Positions 16,279 through 24,066 of a stretch of 54,177 nucleotides of DNA are shown here, in pieces (the stretch's first letter is position 1; the number at the start of each line of letters is the position of its first letter). The position numbers were made by a program, and so were the translations under genes. This DNA is from Hyphomicrobium sp. Lineage in GTDB: Bacteria; Pseudomonadota; Alphaproteobacteria; Rhizobiales; Hyphomicrobiaceae. The notes beneath the pieces were generated by a model that did not search any database, had not been told where the DNA came from, and worked only from the letters and a program-made list of their open reading frames with translations. Where the stretch lies: contig JANXVY010000013.1 of the NCBI GenBank assembly GCA_025351425.1, positions 1 through 54,177 on the forward strand. Reading direction: 5' to 3'.

Positions 16279-17571
16279 TCACGCCCTCAGCGCCACGACG
16301 TTCGTCTGCGGTTGGCGGATGCCGAGTATCAGTTCAAGCTGTGCCGCCCACGCGTCCAAAGCCGTCCGCTTCTGCGGCAGGTAGTCGGACTTGTTATATA
16401 TTCGGGTCACATCCTTTTTCGCGTGGTGTAGTACCCGGCCGATCACGTCATCCCCGAAGCCAAGGTCACCCATGCCCGACGCGGCCGTGCGCCGAAGGTC
16501 ATGCACCGTGAAATGAGGGATGCCCCAGTCGGTTCGTCGCGTTGCGACGCCTAAACTATTGCCGGTGATCGGCCCTCGGTCGTCTGCCTCTACGGCTCCG
16601 GTCCTTGCATTCCCCTTTCCCTTTTGGCTAGTGAACAACCAGCGGCTATCTCCCGCCAGTTTCTCAGCATCGGCGATAAGCGCCAACGCCAGTGGCGACA
16701 AGGGAACCGCATGATCACCGAGCCGCGACTTCGTCCGGCCCTTCGGAATTGTCCAGACGCCCGACTTGAAATCGATTTCAGAGCGCGACATTTCACAGAC
16801 CATGCTCTCGCGCTGGCCGGTCACGAGCAACAGCCTCATTGCGATCCTCGATCCTTCCGACATTTTGGCCGTGTCTAGCCCGCGCCATACCCTTTCGACC
16901 TCGACTGCGGAAAGCACCCGATCACGCGAAACTTCCTTGTGGTACTTCGCGATGCCGACCGTCGGATCAGACACAACGCGATCACGGCCGATGCCCCAGC
17001 GATATATCGAGCGCACCAAGGCAAGTACCCGGTTGGGCCGAACCTTCACGCCTCGTGCGGCGACAGTATCGAGCATCTTGACCACGTCGCGCTTCGTGAC
17101 CTGATCGGCTTTCATCAGCCCCAGTGCCGGCAGCACGTCTTTGTTCAGCATCGACTTGTCGTCAATCAGCGACCGGTCGGCTTTGGTCGGCTCGGCATAA
17201 TGGAGCAGCCATGCGTCGACCAACTCTTGGACTGTGTCGGCCTCACGCTTCGCTTGCCGCTCGGCTGCGGGGTCCTTGTCATTGTCGACCGCTCGCTTGA
17301 GTTCCCACGCCCGCTCTCGTGCCTGATCGAGTGACGTGCCGGGGTAATGGCCGATGCTGATGCAGCCCCGCTTACCGTCCGACGGCCGCGTGTAGTGATA
17401 CCGCCATGACCTATTGCCAGACGGCGTAGCCCTCAATTCCAGCCCGACCGCTTCGGTGTCCCTCACCTCAAGACGTTTGCCGAGTGCCTTGGCTTTGCCT
17501 GGGCTCGTCCTGCAGTAGGCGTCGGTCAGCTTCACCAGACGGTCGTTCTGAGGTGCGATTTTAGGTGTCAT
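16279..17571 (-). CDS. P4-type tyrosine integrase
   Basis: A 430-aa site-specific recombinase that inserts and excises the island at a tRNA gene. The N-terminal DUF4102-type arm-binding domain has GLELRATPSGNRSWRYHYTR; the core-binding SAM-like domain lies around residues 110-210. Catalytic residues are visible: R254 in TGQRES, HDLR at 357-360, the second-region His in HHAKKD and the probable nucleophile Y392 in IYNKSDY. Length is typical. It lies about 220 bases from the tRNA-derived attachment site and reads away from it, as in many P4-type islands. It looks intact, so the island may still be mobile if the outer end is intact. Confidence 0.93.
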   Translation of the reverse strand: MTPKIAPQNDRLVKLTDAYCRTSPGKAKALGKRLEVRDTEAVGLELRATPSGNRSWRYHYTRPSDGKRGCISIGHYPGTSLDQARERAWELKRAVDNDKDPAAERQAKREADTVQELVDAWLLHYAEPTKADRSLIDDKSMLNKDVLPALGLMKADQVTKRDVVKMLDTVAARGVKVRPNRVLALVRSIYRWGIGRDRVVSDPTVGIAKYHKEVSRDRVLSAVEVERVWRGLDTAKMSEGSRIAMRLLLVTGQRESMVCEMSRSEIDFKSGVWTIPKGRTKSRLGDHAVPLSPLALALIADAEKLAGDSRWLFTSQKGKGNARTGAVEADDRGPITGNSLGVATRRTDWGIPHFTVHDLRRTAASGMGDLGFGDDVIGRVLHHAKKDVTRIYNKSDYLPQKRTALDAWAAQLELILGIRQPQTNVVALRA

Positions 17572-17604
17572 GTGTGTCCCTGTCTGTCGGTCACGATGTT
17601 GGAT

Positions 17605-17617
17605 ACTGTAGGTCGCA
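17605..17617. repeat. Direct repeat of the attachment core, copy 1
   Basis: ACTGTAGGTCGCA here is repeated exactly at 17788-17800, where it forms the beginning of the tRNA-derived attachment sequence. It lies between the integrase gene and the island end. It may be an integrase arm site or the trace of an earlier integration or shifted crossover. Confidence 0.6.
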
Positions 17618-17620
17618 AGC

Positions 17621-17648
17621 GCGTACCCCGGGTACGCTATGGGTACGC
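17621..17648. promoter_or_regulatory. GGGTACGC palindrome in the integrase promoter region
   Basis: GCGTACCCCGGGTACGC at 17621-17637 is a perfect 17-bp palindrome; a third half-site GGGTACGC follows at 17641-17648. It is 50-77 bases before the integrase start and shares the GGGTAC core with the sites at 12034-12083. Probably an operator for an element-coded protein. Confidence 0.55.
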
Positions 17649-17787
17649 AAAACGCAAGCCTTGAGGTAAACTACCGCTCACCAATAATCGTAGCTTGTGC
17701 AGGCAACACGTTGACTCAGTTACAAAATCCTACACGCTCGATAGTATACCTGAATCACCCCAAAAGCAATACTTTTATGATTCCTAA

Positions 17788-17824
17788 ACTGTAGGTCGCA
17801 GGTTCAATTCCTGCCGGGATCACC
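17788..17824 (+). other. Attachment site: 3' fragment of a tRNA gene (island right end)
   Basis: The stretch holds a variable loop (AGGTC), T-arm GCAGG-TTCAATT-CCTGC, acceptor strand CGGGATC, discriminator A and CCA, that is the last ~35 bases of a tRNA on the plus strand. The bases upstream do not fold into the 5' half (GATCCCG is absent), so this is a duplicated 3' end left by integration. The intact tRNA should be at the left end of the island, beyond position 1. Which amino acid it serves cannot be read from this part. Confidence 0.8.
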
Positions 17825-17919
17825 ATGTCTGGCCGGAGCGCTTGCCTCGCGCTGCCCCCTCGATCTCGGGGCGCAAATCAGATAGGGCGAAACAAGACGC
17901 TCCCTGATGAGGCCTGCCC

Positions 17920-18198
17920 ATGAGACTGACCAAGATCCTTGCCGCCGTGAGTGTTGCAGTCCTTACCGGTTGCGCTTCGGAGCCGGAGACGCTCACCACG
18001 AGCTCGCTGCGGCCGTTGCCCAAACACGAAAGCGCTCCGGTGCCGCACAAAGCCCAAGCGGAGACGGTTAAATCCACGCCCGAGGACGCCAAGCGCGCGT
18101 GGTGCCAGGAGCGGCAGCGTAAACTGGGGCATGGCCAAATCGCCGGCGAGACGCTAGATCGCCTCAAGCAAATGGACGACTACTGCCAGGGGGCGTGA
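17920..18198 (+). CDS. Small putative lipoprotein
   Basis: A 92-aa protein with signal peptide MRLTKILAAVSVAVLTGCAS and lipobox LTGC, so it should be a lipoprotein. The mature chain is short, rich in Pro, Lys and Glu, with two cysteines (WCQERQRK and DDYCQGA) that may pair. TGAGG precedes the ATG. It is the first core gene after the island end. No family recognised beyond general small alphaproteobacterial lipoproteins. Confidence 0.7.
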   Translation: MRLTKILAAVSVAVLTGCASEPETLTTSSLRPLPKHESAPVPHKAQAETVKSTPEDAKRAWCQERQRKLGHGQIAGETLDRLKQMDDYCQGA

Positions 18199-18223
18199 GA
18201 GGTTCAGATTTTTCAGGGTTTGC

Positions 18224-19507
18224 TCAGCCTGACGGGCAGCTGAGCTCGCGGCCCTTGATCTCGCAGGTCTTCAAGACCTTGCCGAAGCGATCATGATTGG
18301 TGAGGATCCAGCCTTCGCCCGCTCCGGTCATCATCGCGAACCCGAACGCGCCCGGCATGTCGATTCCGCCTTTGACGCGGACGGCGCCGTACATCAGTCC
18401 GACCGGATTGCCGGGTTCGCCCCGGCCTAGCGTATTGCCGCCATGGCCCGACACGATTTGCGCCGGGATGCCGCCGTCGTAGGAAAGCGCCTGGAAAAAG
18501 TGGTGGTGGCCCGAGATCATCACGGTGACGTTGGCGGGGATAGAGCCGAAGGCTGCTGCCGCCAGCGTCTTGTTATCCCCGCGCGGCAGACCGTCCTGCC
18601 AATTGGCCGCGCTCCAGATGGGGCGATGCTGTAGGATCCAGGTTGGGCCCGAGGTGAGCGCGGCGAGGCCGGCGTAGCGCTGCTTATAGGCCTTGGCCTC
18701 GGTCTCTTCGACGACCGCTTCTTCGGCCGTCGAGACGTCCATCACCGCGAGCGTCAGACCGGGAAGACTGATTGCGAACGGCGCACCGACGCCATTGCAG
18801 CCCTTCACCGGATCGATGGGATAGCCCTCGAGCGTGCGGCTCCAGCCAATGCCGCCGCGGCCACATTCTTCGTGGTTGCCGCGCACCGCGACCCAAGGGG
18901 CCACACGCAGCAGTGTTTCGAAGGGCGCGAAAAAGTCGGAGTGCCACACGGCCCAGGTGTCGCCGTTCGGGCTGCCCGCGCAACCGGCGTTACCGGCGGG
19001 GCAGGCCGCTTCGCGGTAGTGATAGTCGCCGGCGTGGATGACAAGGTCGGGCTTCAGTTGGGCAGCCGCTTCCGCCATCAGCCGGGCGGGCCACTGGACA
19101 GGATCGTTGCAGGCCTGGAAGGCCTTGCCCTTCATTCGGCATCCGGTATCGCCGATGATCAAGATGCGGTTGGGTTGGGTGGAGGGGAGAGCCACCGGGA
19201 TGCCCGCAATGGTCACGGACTTGGCCGCTGCGGGGACGGGCAGGACGCACACCGTCACCGGATAGGCGGCATCCGAGCCCGCGCGCACCGTCATCGCCGC
19301 CGGCGCTCCGTCGATCGCGGCTTGCGGGCAGATCGCCTGATCGGTCACGGCACGGGCTTCGAGGCCGGAGGGTGTGTACTGCGTCCAGCGCATGATGTCG
19401 GCGGCGGCGCTGGGGTCGGCCATTTCGATCGCCGCCGCGAATGCGACCGCCGCCCCGACCGTGGCCGTCCTTGTCATCGCCGCCGCCACGCCGTTCCACG
19501 ATTTCAT
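18224..19507 (-). CDS. Secreted metallophosphoesterase
   Basis: A 427-aa calcineurin-type phosphoesterase with an N-terminal signal peptide (residues about 5-35, ending near SAAADIM). Metal ligands are visible in order: GDTGCR, GDYHYRE, GNHEECG, and GHHHFFQ with a later GHGG. It should act in the periplasm or outside on phosphate esters. ATG 19507 is preferred; an in-frame GTG at 19537 would add ten residues without improving the signal peptide. It diverges from the TonB-dependent receptor across a region with a Pho-box-like array, so both are probably induced by phosphate starvation. The substrate is unknown. Several cysteines (CPQ, GCRM, CNDP, CPAGNAGC) suggest disulfides in the exported protein. 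Confidence 0.88.
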   Translation of the reverse strand: MKSWNGVAAAMTRTATVGAAVAFAAAIEMADPSAAADIMRWTQYTPSGLEARAVTDQAICPQAAIDGAPAAMTVRAGSDAAYPVTVCVLPVPAAAKSVTIAGIPVALPSTQPNRILIIGDTGCRMKGKAFQACNDPVQWPARLMAEAAAQLKPDLVIHAGDYHYREAACPAGNAGCAGSPNGDTWAVWHSDFFAPFETLLRVAPWVAVRGNHEECGRGGIGWSRTLEGYPIDPVKGCNGVGAPFAISLPGLTLAVMDVSTAEEAVVEETEAKAYKQRYAGLAALTSGPTWILQHRPIWSAANWQDGLPRGDNKTLAAAAFGSIPANVTVMISGHHHFFQALSYDGGIPAQIVSGHGGNTLGRGEPGNPVGLMYGAVRVKGGIDMPGAFGFAMMTGAGEGWILTNHDRFGKVLKTCEIKGRELSCPSG

Positions 19508-19902
19508 TGCTTCGAGCCCCGTCTGATGTCGCCGCACGTTTGCTCCGCGGGTGTGACGCCGATGTGAATGCCGCTGCGACGAGGGCTGCGGCGCATGTGC
19601 AGCCCGACTTTATTGCACGCAACTTTCGCGACGATGGACGGGTTCGTGGCAGTTGTACCTGAACGGCCACAGACGTTACGTGATGTGACCAATTTTCACA
19701 AAATCTTCACGGCCCTGTCATCTGGGCGGTCTTTGACTGGGCATCGTACCGACGGGCCCGGTTCATTCCGGGCCGCGTAGGACAGGGGTCGTTGCTGCGG
19801 GTCAAGCCTAGTTGATGGTTCGTGTCAGGGTGCCGGGTTGCCGGTTCTTTGAACGATATCTCGCGTGCCTAATTTTGCGTCTTGTGGGAGTGGGGAATTC
19901 GG
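19508..19902. promoter_or_regulatory. Divergent promoter region of metallophosphoesterase and TonB receptor
   Basis: Nearly 400 bases with no gene. It contains the Pho-box-like array at 19693-19721 and a hairpin GGCCCGG-TTCATT-CCGGGCC at about 19756-19775, which would lie in the 5' leader of the receptor mRNA. A ribosome-binding site GGAGTGGGG lies before ATG 19903. Confidence 0.6.
19693..19721 (+). promoter_or_regulatory. Pho-box-like array (three heptamers)
   Basis: TTTTCAC (19693-19699), TCTTCAC (19704-19710) and CTGTCAT (19715-19721) follow one another with 4-base spacers (AAAA, GGCC), an exact 11-base period. The last is identical to the consensus PhoB half-site CTGTCAT, and the A-rich spacer is also typical. 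Confidence 0.6.
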
Positions 19903-22590
19903 ATGTCTATGCGTAACTTTGCGGTGGCGTTGCTCGCCAGTACCGCGCTAACGACGGTCGCTCATGCGCAGACCGCGCAAGAGCCTGCCGCGGGGGCACC
20001 GGCGGCTCCGGCTGCTCCTGCTCCGGCCGCGGTACCCCCGCCAGCCGTGCCGGCTCCCAGTGTTTCGGCGCCGGCTGCCAAGGCCAAGGACTTCGGCACG
20101 GTCTACAGCAAGGCACCCGAAACGGCGAAGCCCGCCCCTGTCGTGGCGAAGCCGGACGCCGCTGCAAAACCGCAGGACGATGCTCCCGCTCCCAAGCGGC
20201 GGAAGGTCGTCAAAGACGAAACGCCCGTCAAGAGCAGCGCGCCCGCCACGGCCGCCAGCACTCCCGCCACCAACGGCGATGCGACGGGACCTGCACTCTC
20301 CAGCGCGCAGGCCATCGGCAGCAAGGCCCCCGTGGGCTCGGCTCCGCAACTTGCGCCTTCGCAGCAGTCGCTCGACAGCTTCCAGCCTGGCTCGGTCGTG
20401 TCCGACAAGGTTCTGCGCGACGTCGTCCAGCCCAGCTCGGACTATAACGAAGCCGGAAAGTATACCCCTGGCTTTTATTCCAACAACGCCAACGGCCCGC
20501 TGGGCGACAGCAAGAGCGGCTGGCGTGGCTTCAAGGACGGCCAATTCAACATCACGTTTGACGGCGTACCCTTCGGCGACGCCAACGATCCTTCGCACCA
20601 CTCGGCCGCCTACTTCCCGGCGCCCTTCATCGGCGGCGTGCTGATTGACCGCGGCCCCGGCTCGGCCTCGCAAGTCGGCTATGCCACCTTCGGCGGCACG
20701 ATGGCGATTTCTTCGCGCGAATTGTCCGACAAGATGGGCACCGAGATCGCCGGCTCCTACGGCAACTTCGGCACCTACACCGGCAACGTCACGCAGCAGA
20801 CCGGTCTCATCGGCGGCACCACGCGCGCCATGGCCCAGTACTCGTATCAGAAGACCGACGGCGCGCTGGATTACGGCCACGTCGACACCAACAACTTCCT
20901 GATCAAGCTCGACACCAAGATCAACGACAACTGGACGCTGACGCTGCTCGGCACGACGGGCTACGAGAACTACAACAACACCAACCCGATCAGCTGGGCT
21001 CAGCTGCAGACCTTCGGGCGCACGTATGGTCAGGTGAATGGCAATGCCAAGAGCCAGGAGTTCGTTGGCTATAACAACTCCGAAAAACGCACCGACATGG
21101 TCTATGCCGACCTCAAGGGCAAGCTTGGCTATGGCATCACGATCGAGAACAAGGTCTACACCTACGCCTATGACTATCCGACGCTGCAAAACAACGGCAA
21201 CGACCAGTCGCTCGAAGGCAATGCTTCGGCTGCAAACGGCGGTACACTCGGACTGACCACGTCGAAGTCTGCCATCAAGATCACCAATCCTGTCGGGACA
21301 TGTCTCGACTCGAAGGGTGTTTCAACGGGCAAGACCTGTTCGACTACAGTCACGTTCGCGGGCGTCGTGGACGGCGACGTCACCGGGTTCAAGAAGAACA
21401 ACAACTTCCGCGCCTACGGCGACGTTGTCGACCTGAAGCGCGACGTCGACGCCGGATTTGCCAGCGGCCAGTTCCGCACCGGCTTCTGGTGGGAGCAGGT
21501 CGACAACCATCGCTACCAGCAATACTACGACTACACTCAAGGCAAGCTTTACGATCAGTTCACGCCGACCTTGACCACGTCGGGCGCCACGCTCAGCGCC
21601 GCTCAAGCGGCCATCGACAAGGTGGCGGGCAGTTACAAGCTCGACCTGGACTCGCACATCACCAATACTCAGTTCTATGCGGAGTACGAGTGGAAGCCGA
21701 TGGCGGGCCTGTCGATCACGCCCGGCTTCAAGCACGAGTCCTTCACCCGCGATCACAATGCTGCTGTGAACCAGACCACGTTGCAGCCGGCCAACCTCAG
21801 CAAGACCTACGACGCCACACTGCCGTTCATCTCCGTCAGCCAGAAGCTGGGCGACCAGTGGACGGTTTATGGTCAGGCCTCGAAGGGCTTCCTCGCGCCG
21901 CCCGTTGCTGCCTATTACGTCTATAACTTCGATAGCAACGACATCCGCCCTGAGACGACGACAAACCTGCAGGCCGGCGTCGTCTACAAGTCGAAAAACC
22001 TGACGATGTCCGCCGACGTCTACCGCATTCTGTCCAAGGATGCTTCGTCGACGACGACCGGCCCCGACGGCACGCAAATTCTCATCAGCAATCAGGACGT
22101 TCGCCGCCAGGGCATCGAAGGTCAGGCAACGTACGCCTTCGGCAACGGCTTCGGCCTGTTTGCCAGCGGCGCGCTGATGGAAGCTATGGTCACCAACGGC
22201 TCCAACAACGGATTGGCCTACCAGAATACGCCGAGCTATACGGCGGCCGGTGGTGCGTTGTTCGACAACGGCATGTTCTTCGGCTCGCTGCTCTACAAGG
22301 TCACGGGCGACCAGTATGGCTCGGGTGGCCAGCTGGCCGGGATCGAAAGCAACCACGTTGGTTCGTACAATTCGACCGATGCCGTGATCGGCATGCGGGT
22401 CGACGCTAAGAAGTGGTTTGGCTACGGCGAGAAGGCCGAAATCAAGCTCGGCGTCGGCAATATCTTCGATAATCACAACATCGTCGATATCGGCGGTAAG
22501 CCAGCGTCGAACGATCCCAACACCGCCGGACTCTCCTACACCTCGCAGGCTGGCCGCGTGGTTTATCTGGGCGGCAAGGTCAACTTCTGA
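19903..22590 (+). CDS. TonB-dependent outer-membrane receptor
   Basis: An 895-aa receptor for energy-dependent uptake through the outer membrane. Signal peptide MSMRNFAVALLASTALTTVA-HAQ, then an unusual Ala/Pro-rich linker of about 130 residues, a plug domain (residues about 165-290, with FKDGQFNITFDGVPFGDAND and RGPGSASQVGYATFGGT) and a beta-barrel ending in GGKVNF, with the terminal Phe needed for BAM insertion. ATG 19903 follows GGAGTGGGG; ATG 19909 is possible. The neighbouring metallophosphoesterase and the Pho-box-like sites suggest uptake of a phosphorus compound, but the ligand cannot be told. A strong terminator follows, so it is probably monocistronic. Confidence 0.9.
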   Translation: MSMRNFAVALLASTALTTVAHAQTAQEPAAGAPAAPAAPAPAAVPPPAVPAPSVSAPAAKAKDFGTVYSKAPETAKPAPVVAKPDAAAKPQDDAPAPKRRKVVKDETPVKSSAPATAASTPATNGDATGPALSSAQAIGSKAPVGSAPQLAPSQQSLDSFQPGSVVSDKVLRDVVQPSSDYNEAGKYTPGFYSNNANGPLGDSKSGWRGFKDGQFNITFDGVPFGDANDPSHHSAAYFPAPFIGGVLIDRGPGSASQVGYATFGGTMAISSRELSDKMGTEIAGSYGNFGTYTGNVTQQTGLIGGTTRAMAQYSYQKTDGALDYGHVDTNNFLIKLDTKINDNWTLTLLGTTGYENYNNTNPISWAQLQTFGRTYGQVNGNAKSQEFVGYNNSEKRTDMVYADLKGKLGYGITIENKVYTYAYDYPTLQNNGNDQSLEGNASAANGGTLGLTTSKSAIKITNPVGTCLDSKGVSTGKTCSTTVTFAGVVDGDVTGFKKNNNFRAYGDVVDLKRDVDAGFASGQFRTGFWWEQVDNHRYQQYYDYTQGKLYDQFTPTLTTSGATLSAAQAAIDKVAGSYKLDLDSHITNTQFYAEYEWKPMAGLSITPGFKHESFTRDHNAAVNQTTLQPANLSKTYDATLPFISVSQKLGDQWTVYGQASKGFLAPPVAAYYVYNFDSNDIRPETTTNLQAGVVYKSKNLTMSADVYRILSKDASSTTTGPDGTQILISNQDVRRQGIEGQATYAFGNGFGLFASGALMEAMVTNGSNNGLAYQNTPSYTAAGGALFDNGMFFGSLLYKVTGDQYGSGGQLAGIESNHVGSYNSTDAVIGMRVDAKKWFGYGEKAEIKLGVGNIFDNHNIVDIGGKPASNDPNTAGLSYTSQAGRVVYLGGKVNF

Positions 22591-22620
22591 TCTTGCTGCG
22601 GTTGCTCACAAAAAACTGGA

Positions 22621-22650
22621 GGTCCGGGAACACACCCCGGACCTTTTTTG
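22621..22650 (+). terminator. Rho-independent terminator of the TonB receptor gene
   Basis: GGTCCGGG (22621-22628) pairs with CCCGGACC (22636-22643), loop of seven bases, followed by TTTTTT at 22644-22649. Confidence 0.9.
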
Positions 22651-22758
22651 TTGGATCGTGCGACATGTTCTGTACGAATCACCCCGGGCTTGCGACACTA
22701 TGATCCAGTCGCCGATCGTGACGCATCGGCGGTCCGCGCCCTGTTCAGGAGACCCTTG

Positions 22759-23040
22759 ATGCTCAGCCGCTCGCCTGGCCGTTTCATCGCCGCCGCCATT
22801 CTCGGGTTGGCGCTTGTCGTATTGCCGGGCACCGCTGCGCGTGCGGGCGGCCAATCGGTCGAGATGGCGTGCGCCAGCGATTATTTCGCCTACTGCAGCC
22901 AGCACGATCCGGATGGCAAGGGTGTTCGCAACTGCATGCGTGCGAACGGATCGCGGCTCTCCAAGCGCTGCGTCAATGCCTTGGTCGCGGCGGGCGAGGT
23001 CTCTAAGTCCGAGATCGAAGCGAAGACGGCTAAGAAGTAA
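22759..23040 (+). CDS. Exported cysteine-rich small protein (FGFR-type Cys-rich repeat-like)
   Basis: A 93-aa protein with a signal peptide (MLSRSPGRFIAAAILGLALV to about residue 29). The mature part has four cysteines in the pattern C-ASDYFAY-C-x14-C-x11-C (SKRCVNAL), which resembles the Cys-rich repeat found in bacterial and eukaryotic FGFR/Golgi proteins, with LS..C..AL at the end. AGGAG lies before ATG 22759. It is probably periplasmic and disulfide-bonded; function unknown. No operon partner. Confidence 0.72.
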   Translation: MLSRSPGRFIAAAILGLALVVLPGTAARAGGQSVEMACASDYFAYCSQHDPDGKGVRNCMRANGSRLSKRCVNALVAAGEVSKSEIEAKTAKK

Positions 23041-23101
23041 TTCCGGTCCAGCGCCAGCGCGTTCAATGTTGCCGGCGTTTGGATGTTGCGAGCCGTGCCG
23101 A

Positions 23102-23272
23102 TTACTGGCGTGGCGTGCGGATCAACTTCCGGCGGTTGGCGTCGCGGGCGTTGTCCCAACCGAGCGCCTTGAGCGCTTCGAAGAAGACCAGCATGGAAAC
23201 GACAAGTGCTGCGAAGCCAAGCAGGCTCGTCGTGCGCGAAAGCTGGGACAACGTCCCGGATGCAATATCCAT
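23102..23272 (-). CDS. Possible small membrane protein
   Basis: A 56-codon frame, MDIASGTLSQLSRTTSLLGF, then AALVVSMLVFFEALKALGW as one membrane helix, then a basic tail (RDANRRKLIRTPRQ), as in single-pass proteins with the C-terminus inside. GGGGG lies four bases before the ATG. The upstream RppH gene has the same orientation but is read towards it with a 129-base gap. No family known. Confidence 0.45.
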   Translation of the reverse strand: MDIASGTLSQLSRTTSLLGFAALVVSMLVFFEALKALGWDNARDANRRKLIRTPRQ

Positions 23273-23401
23273 ACAACCCCCAACACTATGGTCCGGCGCC
23301 GCATAAAGTGATGCCACGGCCCGCTTTGTTAAAATCTGCCTCAACTTAAACACTGAGAATCCCCTCGTGCACGCCAGCGAATTCCAGTTATCCACTTTTA
23401 T

Positions 23402-23929
23402 CTATTTAAGGTTGTTCAATATATTCTGCTTTTCGGCCTGCGCGAGGACGGTGTGGTAGACGTCGCGCTTGAAGGGAACGATGACGTCCAATACTTCGGC
23501 GGGGCTCGCCCAACGCCAGGCATCGAACTCAGGCTTTGGCCCGTCGGCCGGTGTAATGGCGACTTCGCTGTCGGCGCCCGTGAAGCGCAATGCGAACCAG
23601 GTTTGGCGCTGACCCCGGTATTTGCCGCCCCAGATTTTCCGGGCGAGGAGCTCGGGGGGAAGATCATAGAGGTAGGAGCCTTCGATCCGCGCGAGCATCT
23701 GCAGCGAGGTCATGCCGGTTTCTTCGTGCACTTCGCGGATGACGGCGGTTTCGGCCTGTTCGCCGTCGTCGATGCCGCCTTGCGGCATTTGCCACCAGGT
23801 GCCGCGCCCTTCCGGGTTGTCCGCATTGGGTGCGTCGTAGCGGCGGCCGATCCAGATCAGGCCCTGCGTGTTCAGGATCAGGGCGCCTACGCACGGGCGA
23901 TAGGGCAGCGACGAGGCGCTGGGGCTCAT
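23402..23929 (-). CDS. rppH: RNA pyrophosphohydrolase (Nudix)
   Basis: A 175-aa Nudix hydrolase that removes pyrophosphate from 5'-triphosphate mRNA ends and starts decay. The Nudix box is complete: GGIDDGEQAETAVIREVHEE-TGM. The N-terminus SSLPYRPCVGALILN and the C-terminal WAxPxEVxDxIVPFKRDVY are those of alphaproteobacterial RppH. I chose ATG 23929 because family members begin just before LPYRPCVG; ATG 23968 would add 13 residues. It lies downstream of ctpA in the same direction, but a terminator stands between them. Confidence 0.92.
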   Translation of the reverse strand: MSPSASSLPYRPCVGALILNTQGLIWIGRRYDAPNADNPEGRGTWWQMPQGGIDDGEQAETAVIREVHEETGMTSLQMLARIEGSYLYDLPPELLARKIWGGKYRGQRQTWFALRFTGADSEVAITPADGPKPEFDAWRWASPAEVLDVIVPFKRDVYHTVLAQAEKQNILNNLK

Positions 23930-24003
23930 TAGGATGTTTTCCAAGTTGGGCGGGAGTGTGGAGGTCATAGCAAGGCTGGATGTGTCGCGCCAATAGGGGA
24001 CAC

Positions 24004-24032
24004 AAAAAAACGGGCGCCGTGTGGGGCGCCCG
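24004..24032 (-). terminator. Rho-independent terminator after ctpA
   Basis: On the minus strand CGGGCGCC (24032-24025) and GGCGCCCG (24018-24011) form an 8-bp stem with a six-base loop, followed by TTTTTTT (24010-24004). It ends the envC-ctpA unit before rppH. Confidence 0.9.
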
Positions 24033-24066
24033 CTGTTTGTTTCATGGCTCGTCTTGAGCGCCCTGC

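Larger units (their letters stand above)
17572..17919. other. Island end and junction to core chromosome
   Basis: Contains the integrase promoter region, the 13-bp direct repeats, the AT-rich stretch 17650-17787, the tRNA 3' fragment and then GC-rich chromosomal sequence from 17825. No further gene is supported. Confidence 0.7.

Noticed and set aside
17740-17824. A complete tRNA gene at the island end
   Set aside because: The bases before the T-arm give no acceptor 5' strand, D-arm or anticodon stem; only the 3' part is present.
19948-21189. Minus-strand frame of 413 codons inside the TonB receptor gene
   Set aside because: Antisense shadow; no motifs, and the opposite strand has a complete signal peptide, plug and barrel.
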